Below, one piece after another: positions 12,395 through 22,310 of a DNA stretch of 64,000 nucleotides; within the stretch, counting starts at the first letter, position 1, and every line of letters begins with the position of its first letter. The stretch is from assembly GCA_947652115.1 (NCBI GenBank), contig OX393561.1, positions 44,352,233 to 44,416,232 of the forward strand, given 5' to 3'. Origin of the DNA: Blastomussa wellsi. Lineage: Eukaryota; Cnidaria; Anthozoa; Scleractinia; Plerogyridae. The notes beneath the pieces were generated by a model. That model was not told the origin of the DNA, made no database searches, and worked only from the letters and a program-made list of their open reading frames with translations. A program made the position numbers and the translations under genes.

Positions 12395-15161
12395 ATGCCA
12401 GTGAAAAAGAAAGGTGGAAAATCCAAGTATGTGACACCAAACTGAAACGATCGATGATGCAGTATAATAAAGCAAGCTGCAAGCTTGCATAGTTTAGTGT
12501 ATTTAGAATTATTTACCTTTCTTTGATTTCTGTAGAAACATGTATAAAGTGTTATATCTTTTAGATCTGGAAGTAAAAAGAAAGGAGCAAAGAAAGTCAA
12601 GAAGTCAAAGGAAGAGCTTGCCAAGGTAAAAATTCATTCCAGCTTCATAAAAACGTTCTTGAAAAGTGCACTCGTCCATCGTTCATAAATATTCTAAAAA
12701 GCTGTACGATTCATAACGGATTGCTGCTCGCTCGCTGGATTACAGAGACCATGCATGCTATCGAGAAGCTCACAAACTAAACTATGCAATAGACAAGCGA
12801 TGGCAATCGATAACTATTAATCAATTAATATCGGAAATCGATGACCAAAAACTTCGTGTTTTTTAATTGCCATCGATTGCCATGGAATGATAATGATAAT
12901 ACTAATAATAATAATAATATCTTTATTTATACAAAAGAACTGGTGATCTGATTACAATAAAAATACAATTTAAAAAAATTAAAAGTAAAACAGCCTAAGA
13001 TAAAATACTAAAGATTCTCATTGATTACCAATTTCAACAACTTCCAACTTCCATATTTTGGGGACTCAAAGAAAATCAGGCTACTTTACATTTCTTTGAT
13101 TTCTTTTATGCCAAGTATGGTTACTCTGGGATAAGAGGAGAGTGGTTTGGTAATCGTTTTCCTTTAGTAATATGAAGTAGGATGGTCTATGTTAATTACC
13201 TGTAGTGCTAGCCTGTGTACCGTCCCATAGAGCGATCCTTTACTTTTTGATCGCGGTTACTCTACTCAGACCGACTGCCTGCCTCAAAATTTATTGAAAT
13301 CCCTGGGCCCTTAACAGTTGTTACACGTACGGACTGTATGCTGCTGTATTAATTTTTAACAGGAAAAGCTTGAGAAAGCAGCATCAGCCTTTGAAGCTGC
13401 TGATGATCTTCATGCCGCTTTTGTTGCTCGTATGGACAAATGGATGCTCGATAACTATGCCAGGGCTATTGATCTATTCCGTCGATTTGATGTTGACGGT
13501 GATGGTAGTTTGTCGTATGAGGAGTTCTATGCAGGAATGCGAGACTTAAATGCACCAGCCAACAACTTGGAACTATATATTCTTGCAACGAAGCTGGATA
13601 GGGATGCTAATGGACTGCTGGACTATCTTGAGTTTTCCAAAGGCTTGAAATACTACAAGAAGGAAGAATGTGTTCAAGATGATGGTCTGCCAGTTCTGAA
13701 ATTTGAGAGAGAAGAGTTGGAACAATGTCCTTGCTGTAAGCTTGGATTATGGAAACCTCCTAAGGAAAAGTACCCAAGGTAAGCTCACCTTGACAAGTCA
13801 TGACAATTCAAACATCACAGTGACTGTTCTGATGTTTGGCTTTAGTCAAACATCGATCAGTACAGGGTGCAGTGGCCAAATAGTTAGATTCCTGTTCGCG
13901 TCACTGTGTTGTGTTCTTGGGCAAGATATGTTACTCTCTCCCAGTGCCTCTTGCCACGCAGGTGTATAAGTGGGATGTTGTCAGTCTGGCACATTTAATG
14001 GTGGGGGGGGGGGGGGTAACCCTGTGATGCAGGACTTTAGAAGCAACTCACTTCCAGGGGGAGTATAAAATTAATACTCCTTGTTGCTTCAGGGAAACCA
14101 AGATAAGCTCCAGCCTGATCAGCAACTGGTCTCTGCAGATTACAGTGCACCTCATTATTATAAGGGTGGGATGCATATTTAATGTGTATACTGGGATTGG
14201 TCTCAACCTTACAGTATGCAATGTGGATTCTGTATTTAAAATCCAAGAATCTGGTTGCCTGTTTGTTTATGCACATTCAATACCATGCAGAACATGTTTG
14301 CACTAATATTCTGCATTGCTCTTTTAATGACATGTAAATGATATGTTGTTAGTAAGTTAATGACACTTACCTCTGCTTGCTCAAACCAATATATTCGGCC
14401 TGGGGGCATCCAGTTTTCACTTTGTCCAGTGTAAATGAAGGATTGTTTTTGGTCTCACCTGCCATCAAGTTCTTGTTGAGGGTTGCATGGGAAGAACTGA
14501 ATAAAAAATGCTGTTATGCTGTGCCTTCAGCTTGATTTTGCCAATAGATATTTGTTGCCAATTCCTTATAAATTTATTATCAGTACTTTGAAAAGAGCTG
14601 AGTTTTAAATGTAAATATGCAAACAGTTGAGTCAGTGTAGGAGAACTCAAGTCCTTGCATAAAACTTAAACCCCCTGGATTTCACACCCCCTTGTGTTAA
14701 CTGCAACCAATACTGACGTTCACGATGAACCTGATTAATGCAAAGCTCTGTGTGCATATGTGATCATGCCAATCCATTAATTTTGTAGTACTTATTGTGC
14801 TTGTCTGATTTTCTGATTTGACAGGTTTATAAGTATAGAGCTCAAACTTATCACATTTGCCAACCTGCCGCAGTTGAAGTCTTATCCCGGCCATTTCCAG
14901 ATATTTGTTCACGCCCATATACCAGTTTATTCTATAGAATCAATAATCAATGAGAGGTTTGGAGAGACGACAAGGAAAGTTGTTATATATTGCACCACCA
15001 AAGAAGGGAAAAGAGTACAGCTGGATCGCCATATGACTCTTGAAGAGTGTGGCTTTTCTGGTGGTCCACGACCAGAACCCCAGCTTGTAGAGTTATTTTA
15101 TGACTTTGATGTAGAATTTAATGATTGCCCAATTCTGATGAGTGATCATTATTTTACGTAA
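12395..15161 (+). CDS. Two-EF-hand calcium-binding protein with C-terminal ubiquitin-like region
   Basis: Four exons: 12395-12426, 12565-12625, 13363-13778 and 14825-15161, all GT-AG with matching phases, giving 281 residues. The N-terminus (about 30 residues) is Lys-rich. Exon 3 has two canonical EF-hand loops, DVDGDGSLSYEE and DRDANGLLDYLE, with acidic residues at loop positions 1, 3 (and 5 as D or N), Gly at 6 and Glu at 12, so calcium binding is likely. A CPCC motif follows. The last exon encodes a compact domain rich in beta-type residues that looks ubiquitin-like, but I infer this only from pattern. A polyadenylation signal AATAAA lies just after the stop (about 15171). I do not recognise the specific family. 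No signal peptide is seen, so it is probably cytosolic. Confidence 0.8.
12893..12980. repeat. AT-rich simple repeat (TAA)n region
   Basis: A short (TAATAA)n microsatellite with adjoining AT-rich DNA inside intron 2 of the EF-hand gene. Confidence 0.7.
13866..14135 (+). mobile_element. SINE, near full length
   Basis: Ordered family words: GTGTTGTGTTCTTGGGCAAG, CCACGCAGGTGTATAAGTGG, a poly-G run (14002-14016), GGTAACCCTGTGATG, then GATAAGCTCC near the end. It lies in the last intron of the EF-hand gene. The poly-G tract is probably variable in length. Confidence 0.7.
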
Positions 15162-15175
15162 CGAGATATGAAATA

Positions 15176-16288
15176 AATACCCATGTTCTCATAGGCGTCC
15201 AGGCATCTTCAGGCTTGGGGGAGTGGGGACTGCAACCTCCCTGTCCGAAAAAAATGCACAATTCCCAAATGCATTGGCATTAAACTAGCATACAACTACC
15301 CAAAAACTGCAACTGTTGTTGCCCGAATCCTGAGCGTTTTTGCTCGAAAAATGTTGAAAATTTTGGAAATTGGGGGCGGGGGAGCTGCAGTCCCCCTGGC
15401 ATGTACGCCCATGGGTGTTCTTCTGTGACTTTTATTAAAAATATAAATAATTATCAATCTGTAGCTGTGAAGTTGTCGTCGAGTTCTCAATAGAGTGCAA
15501 GAAAAGTACAGAATTATTTGGCAGACTGATTTTTACATAGCACTAATATGACTTTAGCTGTTGAGAATCTATAATTTTGTAAATTTTTTAAACCATGAGT
15601 ATTACAAGAAAGGTGCAGTGGCAATTGTACAGAAAAAGAGTGATGTTTGTAATTATACAAAAAATATAAAATATCTGTGTGAATGACCTGAATTTGCCAT
15701 TTTGACTCAGTGTCTTTAATCCTTAGATGAGGACATATTGGGAAGCGGGATTGGGGAGGGGGGGATGGTTGCAATAATTCTGCAGGAAATCAGAGAAAAA
15801 AGATTGGAGGATGGGATTCCTTATTCAGTCGGAAGTCGTAGAAAATTTAGGAATTGCATATGTGTATTGTTGACTTCAGTACCGTATATAAGCAGCTAGT
15901 AAATTTTAAAAACACGGGAATGTCATAGAGAAGCACGACGGGTGCAACTGAGTGCTTCTCTAACTTGAGTGTTTTAAAAATTTCCCAAGTGCTTATGTAA
16001 CTCGACAATGTGCAAGGGAAATTTCTTTATTTTTTGTTAACCGACATTCTCATTGACGTTACCATCGTGGTTTGCTTCAGTGGGGAGAACCCTAACTACA
16101 AAATGGTTGCTATAGATGACTTCTAATCATCATATCTTGTGTTCCAAGGTTTCAATCCTGGGATTTGTTTTTTGTTATATTGGAGGCTGCTTTCACTATT
16201 GGCAGTTTTGACCATATTTGATCATCTTGAATTAGAAAGGCAGTTGAGTTGGGGCGAGGTAAAAAGTTTACCAAGCCAGTAGAATAGA
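15176..16288. other. Intergenic, no gene seen
   Basis: Holds GC-rich stretches resembling degraded repeat DNA (15195-15400) and AT-rich unassigned sequence. I find no splice-consistent exon or RNA gene. Confidence 0.4.
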
Positions 16289-16613
16289 CCAATTTCCAGT
16301 CCGTACTGCGCAGTCTCGGGATTTGTTTACATTTCGTTGATACGTTACACTTCGGTAACTGCGTACATGAAGCTTTTGAGTCCGCCATTACGGGTCGTTT
16401 TGTTTGGGAGTTCGCAATGAGCTGAAACGTCGGTTTGGAATATCGTCGAGGTTCGTCTACTCTTTATTATTGTTTTGCAAGGATATCGGATGTTAATAAG
16501 GAAGAAATAGGTTGGTTTCTACCCGTAATTTTCATTTTGGTTTGTCTACTTTTCATCGTGTGAGACTCAATAAACATTACAGGCAGAGATTGCGCAGTAC
16601 GGACTGGAAATGG
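16289..16613. mobile_element. MITE, copy 1 of a two-copy family
   Basis: The terminal inverted repeats include TTTCCAGTCCGTACTGCGCA (16292-16311) and its complement at 16591-16611. Internal words such as GTTGATACGTTAC and CGTTTTGTTTGGGAGTTCG are shared with the shorter copy at 57345-57490. There is no ORF. Confidence 0.8.
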
Positions 16614-16689
16614 CCTTTGAAATTCAGCCCAAAACAATAGACATCAGCACGAGGCTTTGGGGTATTTCATCCTGCCCTTAAATTTTCCT

Positions 16690-17770
16690 GGGAAATTTCC
16701 GATACTTCCTTAGCATTCCTGGATATCAAAGTTTCTATCGAAGGCAACGATTTATGCACCAGTGTGCACTACAAACCCACAGATTCTCATAGTTATTTGT
16801 TGTATTCATCTTCACATCCATCACATGTCAAGAATTCCATTCCTTATTCTCAGTTTCTTAGACTTCGCCGCCTTTGTAGTGACGACCCTGATTTTTCCTT
16901 TAAATCAGAGGAAATGTGCAATTTCTTCGACAAATGTGGCTACCCTCCTTCTTTTGTTCAAGCGGGCCATCATCGCGCCCAACAAATTGATCGACAGTCA
17001 GCACTACAAACGTCACAGAGAGAAAACAACGATAGAATTCCATTCACCCTCACATTTCACCCTCACAACCACGCAGTAAAATCCATCATTCTCAAACTTT
17101 AAATTGCTTCAAAATGATCCCGACACTGGTAGAATCTTTTCGCAACCTCCATTAATTTCATTCAAACGCGACAAAAACATAGGTAACTTTTTAGTCAGAA
17201 GTGTATTCCAAACAAGTGATCTACCCGGAACTTTTAAATGCGCTCGCGCATGTTGCCTGTTGCAAAACATGCCCTTTCATTCACAACGTTGACAAAATAT
17301 CGGGACCCAAGCGATCTATCAAGATCACTGATCATTTCACCTGTACCTCAGCCAATGCCATCTACTGCATACATCGGCGAAACAGGGAGACGACTAGGCG
17401 ACCGATTCCGAGAACACCTTCGGGACGTAAATGCATCCAAACCGGTCGCGAGACACTTCAATCTCCAAATCATTCTAAGCAGCATATGGCAGTCTGCGGC
17501 CTTTCCCTTCACCAAGGAAACACGGAAAGCCGCACAACTCTAGAACAAAAATTTATTTTTCAAATCGGCACTCTTAATCCTCACGGTATCAACGAACGCT
17601 TTTCATTCAACTAATTTATTCCGTTGTTTTCACGTTACCAGGCACCAGCCAATAGCGAAGCTCCATCTTTCTGTATATAAAAAACACCCGGCCCACAATT
17701 CCTTTATTCGCTCCGACGAAGGGCTAACGCTCGAAACGTCAGTTCTTGAATCTCTTTAAGGTGGCCAATT
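16690..17770 (+). mobile_element. Penelope-like retroelement fragment (RT C-terminus plus GIY-YIG endonuclease)
   Basis: Several overlapping frames carry pieces of one decayed protein. Around 16764-17102 is a stretch following the reverse transcriptase (VHYKPTDSHSYLLYSSSHPS, then the FLRLRRLCSD region). At 17380-17450 lies IGETGRRLGDRFREHL, typical of the GIY-YIG nuclease of Penelope-like elements. Frame changes between 17100 and 17400 show it is broken. The 3' UTR word CTAACGCTCGAAACGTCAG (about 17722) is shared with the copy at 21330. The reverse transcriptase core and the 5' end are absent. Confidence 0.8.
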
Positions 17771-17965
17771 CACATTTTCAACCCAGTTGATAAAACCAAA
17801 TTATATTATGAATTATATAGTTTGTGGGATTTATTCCTCAGAGCCTTGCAGTGATGTCTATTGTTTTAGGCTGGATTGTAAAATATCGAAATTGGTCTAT
17901 TCAACCCAGTCTGCAACGAATCCAAAATGGCGGCTAAACACTCGAAAACTGAAAACCTCCTGCAC

Positions 17966-18181
17966 TGCAAAGGCAGGTAGTTTTTGCAGGTCACATTCCA
18001 CAGGTCCTATTTACGGGTCACTAGAATTGTGCACCCAAACGAAATATGTTTTTACAGAAGGTATACTTGGGGCTAGTCTCGTTCTATTAGCACTGTTTAG
18101 ACTGTTTTTATACTGATTTTTGGCAAAATATCGTGTGACCTGTGGAATGTGACCTGCAAAAAATACCTGCCCCCACTGCAA
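17966..18181. mobile_element. MITE with about 45-bp inverted repeats upstream of NDUFB9
   Basis: The arm around 17966-18010 (GCAGGTCACATTCCACAGGT within it) is the reverse complement of 18133-18181. It ends about 90 bp before the NDUFB9 start codon, so it may contribute to that promoter. Confidence 0.75.
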
Positions 18182-18257
18182 CACTTCAGGCTAGTTCGTT
18201 TCTGCCCATTGCATGCCTATTTAATTTCTGCTGGAGAGGCCTGGGGAAGAGCTTCTT

Positions 18258-18274
18258 CAATATCCAAGATGGCG
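18258..18274 (+). promoter_or_regulatory. YY1-like site overlapping NDUFB9 start
   Basis: CCAAGATGGCG (18264-18274) overlaps the initiator ATG. It matches the YY1 initiator-type motif that often directs TATA-less promoters of respiratory-chain and ribosomal genes. Function is inferred from the motif only. Confidence 0.45.
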
Positions 18275-18744
18275 TATGTTGCTTCTCATCTGGCGAGGGG
18301 AATCACACATCAACAGCGTGTGATGCGCCTGTACAGAAACAGTTTGAAACATTTACTTTCCTGGTGTATAGACAGACAGCTGTGGAGAAGAGAGGCGTTG
18401 AAATTGAGAGACAGATTTGATGAAAACAAATACGAAAGAGACCGGAAGAAAGTACACACGATTTTGGAAGCGGCAGAGGCTGAATTTGAGAAAATGAAAC
18501 ACCCGTTTCCTTACATCAGTAAGTGTTTTCCTTCTTGTATTACATTCAGTACGATACCCCTTGATAAGAAAAAAGCAGCTTGTACAGAAAATGCGATTTT
18601 GTTCTATATTTAGATAAGCTATAAAGCCTTTCACAAATTTAAATTCAAGAAACTTTAGCAAACTTACGTGAAAGGTTATCTCTTTTAGGTCCCGAAAGCC
18701 CGGAGGGCAGCAAATGGGAAAGAAACATTCCTCCACCTCCTCAT
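18269..18744 (+). CDS. NDUFB9: NADH dehydrogenase (ubiquinone) 1 beta subcomplex subunit 9, N-terminal two exons
   Basis: Exon 1 (18269-18518) and exon 2 (18689-18744) encode 102 residues. The start MAYVASHLARGITHQQRVMR and the LYR motif (about residues 20-23, RLYR) followed by a Ser-Trp-Cys word match NDUFB9, an accessory LYR-family subunit of mitochondrial complex I that binds the acyl carrier protein. Residues 80-90 keep the HPFPYIS-PESPEG transition seen in animal orthologues. The start codon sits in a CCAAGATGGCG context, a YY1-type element common at nuclear mitochondrial genes. Family members are about 170-180 residues; I could not find the C-terminal exons, normally marked by a Trp-His-Pro segment, before the next gene at 22311. 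The locus may have a distant last exon, be rearranged, or be truncated. Confidence 0.85.
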
Positions 18745-18795
18745 GTAAGTATTCTTTAAGGTTAAATTAGCAAATCGTTTAGTTATGGTTTTGCT

Positions 18796-18903
18796 AGTTT
18801 GTCTTGATGTACATTTCACTCTCTTGATCATTGTGCATATCATAGACTTAGTTTGTCTTGATGTACATATCACTCTCTTGATAATTGTGCATATCATAGA
18901 CTT
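18796..18903. repeat. 54-bp tandem duplication
   Basis: AGTTTGTCTTGATGTACAT starts at 18796 and again at 18850, and the following ACTCTCTTGAT and TGCATATCATAGACTTAG words repeat at the same spacing. It lies just after NDUFB9 exon 2. Confidence 0.85.
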
Positions 18904-20365
18904 AGATTCGCAATGAAAAACTGAATATGTACAGTTGGGAAAATATATGAGCAAAATTGATTTTTCTTAAAATAAACACCTTACTAACCAAGCTAAAAAT
19001 AGTCTTCCCAGTCAGAGCTTCTAGATTCCAAACTTTTGTTGGGCACTGTTGCCTCCAGGGTACTGTAGATGAGACTGTTTTCTGGAGGGGGGAGTGGCAT
19101 GTCCATAGACACCCCAGTGGCTGCTCACAATTTTTGCTTTGTCTGTGTCAGAAGTCTGCCCTGTATTTATTACACTATTGAAAGTCTCCAGACAAATGCC
19201 ATGTTTTTAGAAAACTGTGAAATATTTGGTGTGTTACTTCAGACGTGACTGGGCTCCAATCTCAAGTTTTCCAGGAGTTGCTATTAGGCAACTTCCTTTG
19301 TAAAAATGGTCACCACTAGAAAAAATTTGGTTGCCAAAAAATTCCATCTGTGTGCAGGCTAAAAGGAAAAGCTTTTAAGAGCAGGTCATCTCAGTCTGTT
19401 TTACATGAAGTTTTACCGCTGACCTTGATGAGCCAAATTGAAATGGTTCAAAGTACGTTTTGACGTGTTCTTTATATTTCCGTTTGTATTCAAGAGTTTT
19501 TTGCTCAACTGTTCTAATTATCATGAAAAAAGCAAATGTAAGATTAAAGAAACAGGTATGGAACATGAACACACAAAACAAGTAAATTCTTACGCAGTAT
19601 GGTCACGTAATTAACAGAAACAGAAATGTGGTTTTGAAAGTTATAGTGGCTCCCCAATTGAAGACATCAAAGAATACAACAAACTGCTCAGTCAAAGCTA
19701 TGATTTACATGCAAATGGATAACAGGATGGGCAATTGGATTAATGTGTGGATGAATTTCTTTGGATTAGTTCTTTTTCTGCATAAAGGTAATGCCTAACA
19801 AGTCCTTTGAACTGCACTGGTTACCAATTTGGTGACCTGTTTGGCAAACTAAACTTAGTCGCCAAATTTTGTTTTCACTTGCCATGGTGATCAAAATGGT
19901 CGCAGCTTGGAGTGCTGCTTGAATTTAGGTCCACATCAAAGGTGGTGATTTCATTGGCAGCAAGACTCCCTGGTGGCCTGGTGACTGGTATTGCCTATCA
20001 GTCTTAACCATATCTACAAAATGTCCAATAGTTTAGAACTGGTGGAGAACAGTAAATAATGAAACTCTCTCTGAGACAGGACTGAGCCCACAGTGTTTAT
20101 CCATTGAGTTGCTAAGTAACATGATGCTTTTGTTTACACGTTTACTTTTGGTAAATTTGCAAACTCTTTCACTAGTTTTTGATTGGAAAGTCAGAAACGC
20201 CCTGAGGGCTTCAACAAAGATACCTAAGCCATGTATTAAACTGTCATAAAGCATGATGGACATTTGAGAATAATGAAGAAAACACAAGCCGCATTTCTAT
20301 GTGTTTTCTGTGTCGTGTTTTCTACGCTTAGCTATGTGGTTTCATTTAGAAAAAACTACACCAGC

Positions 20366-20881
20366 TACCTTATTATGGGAATATAACCAAGCATGTTAAC
20401 AACGCGAACAAAATTTACGCGTTATAAAATTAACGCGAATTTTCGAAAAGTAATGTTTACATACATTTAATTAACGCGAATTTCCGTGTTGTACATTTGC
20501 ATAATTAAGACTCGAATTTGATATTTTTCGCACTTCTTTCTTTAGAAAACAACAACGTCCAACAACAAAATTTGCTCTTTATTTCCAGCAAGGTAGCCAT
20601 ACAAACTAGGGCATGAAATGGGATGACAAAAATGCGATAGATATTTTGCGCAAGAAAGTTGAAGAAGTGACTTATCCCCTCGGAGAAGACGATCGGTATA
20701 CTGACGAATCTAAGGACATTTTGAAGTCAATATTAAATGAAGATGCGTCAACGGACTCTGACGGAAACGTAGATGAATTATAACTTTGCTGATAAAAAGG
20801 TGTCTTAAAATAACGATGCTTTCAATCAACGTCATTTTAATTAACAATGAGGATGCATTGTTAATTTTCTATAATAAGGTA
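20366..20881. mobile_element. Small DNA element with short TIRs and a 56-codon ORF
   Basis: TACCTTATTAT at 20366-20376 is mirrored by ATAATAAGGTA at 20871-20881. Repeated TTAACGCGAA-type words lie inside the left end. A plus-strand ORF at 20613-20783 encodes 56 acidic residues ending DSDGNVDEL. No domain is recognised. It could be the remnant of a transposase C-terminus. Confidence 0.5.
20613..20783 (+). CDS. Hypothetical 56-residue acidic ORF within a small transposon-like element
   Basis: Starts MKWDDKNAIDIL and ends DSDGNVDEL. It is highly charged, with no Cys or membrane segment. An AG acceptor-like site at 20586-20587 suggests it could be a last exon, but frames upstream of the ATG are closed. 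It may be a transposon remnant rather than a host gene. Confidence 0.25.
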   Translation: MKWDDKNAIDILRKKVEEVTYPLGEDDRYTDESKDILKSILNEDASTDSDGNVDEL

Positions 20882-21329
20882 CTTTACGATATGCCACAAA
20901 AAAGAAATAAGTAAATAAAAGAAATATATATAGTAAAACTAGAATAAACCTATTTTAAAAAGATTTAAAAGTCATCTTTTCTTGCACTTAACTCAATTAA
21001 CAAACGATATCTGTTTTTTAGCTGCTTCACATGCTTCCTTGGGAAGAAGAATGGCACAAAGAGATGACAGATTGGGCAGACGGCAAGGATTAGATCATTG
21101 CATAAAGCTGTCAAGAAATACGTAAAGGATTGTCTCTCATCTATCATGTTGCGTGTTTTCCTCTGTTTTGTGCATAACCTTCTGCTGTCGCAGACAATTT
21201 TGCTTGTGTACACATCTGTTTGATGAAAGTGTTGTAAAAATAAATTAGCATTTTGAGATTGTTTAATGTAAGAACTGTGATTAAAAAGGTTATTTCCGCT
21301 TCAGTGTGGTTGGACCTAGGGAGGGGAGG

Positions 21330-21745
21330 GTGTACTGATCATTTCACCTGTACCTCAGCCAATGTCATCTACTGCATAACTTGCACTCTTTGCAAAAAGT
21401 TATTCATCGGCGAAACAGGGAGACGACTAGGTGACCGATTCCGAGAACACCTTCGGAACGTAGAGAAAGACGACAAAATGCATCTAAACCGGTCGCGAGA
21501 CACTTCAATCTCCCAAATCATTCTAAGCAACAGATTGCAGCGGAAAGCCGCAAAACTCTAGAACAAAAATTGATTTTTCAAATCGCGGTATCAACGAACG
21601 CTTTTCATTCAACTAATTTATTGGCACCAACCAATAGCGTAGCTCCATCTTTCTGTAAAAAACTGCAAACGACCCACAATTCCTTGATTCGCTCGGACGA
21701 AGGGCTAACGCTCGAAACGTCAGCTCTCTCAGTTGATGAAACCAA
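21330..21745 (+). mobile_element. Penelope-like element fragment, GIY-YIG portion, copy 2
   Basis: TDHFTCTSANVIYCITCTLC is followed by FIGETGRRLGDRFREHLRNV, the same GIY-YIG segment as in the 16690-17770 fragment, here with its CxxC pair retained. The 3' UTR (GGGCTAACGCTCGAAACGTC near 21703) is shared with copy 1. Deletions break the frame. Only the nuclease end is present, consistent with 5' truncation on insertion. Confidence 0.8.
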
Positions 21746-22310
21746 ATTATATTGTTATTCTTTTGACTTGGCTACGTCGTGGTTTGGTTTTACCTGAATT
21801 TGAATGAAATTTGGTGAGGTTTAGAGTAGGTATAAAAGGAAGAAAATTAGTTTTGAAACACCCACAGACAGTTGACCCCCACCCAAGAGCAACCAGCCCG
21901 GTAGGGGAACTGTTTGGGTGTGCATATTCTAATTTTAAACTTAAAATTCTAATTTTCAAACCCCATTAAATCTTCACTATTTCATATTCCTCCCAATTTT
22001 CCTCCTTTAAGAAAAACTCCGTCCTCCCAAATATACCCAAAAATCATCCAAAAATTTACAAAGCATCACAAATCATTCACTAGTGAGATGAATGAAGGGT
22101 TTTGGCATTCCTTGAAACGCAAACGAGATATGTGCTTAAAACCCACTTTAAATGACGGAAAAACGGGTAGATCGAATCCCGCCTTAAGCATAGATAACCA
22201 TCCTTGTTCCGTTTTGCTTTATTTTAGTATTGTCTCTGGTGTTTTCGTCTTTAGTAAGCTATTATTTTGAGGCCTCCTGCATTTTAAGGTTAATTTGATT
22301 TGTCGCAAAA

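Larger units (their letters stand above)
18745..22310. other. Region after NDUFB9 exon 2: repeats, no further exon found
   Basis: I looked here for the missing NDUFB9 C-terminal exons and did not find them. The region holds the tandem duplication at 18796, a dispersed repeat near 20055-20230, a TIR-bounded element at 20366 and a Penelope-like fragment at 21330. Confidence 0.5.

Noticed and set aside
15195..15400. Possible LTR or TIR structure
   Set aside because: Only weak CCCATG/CATGGG symmetry and no second long repeat.
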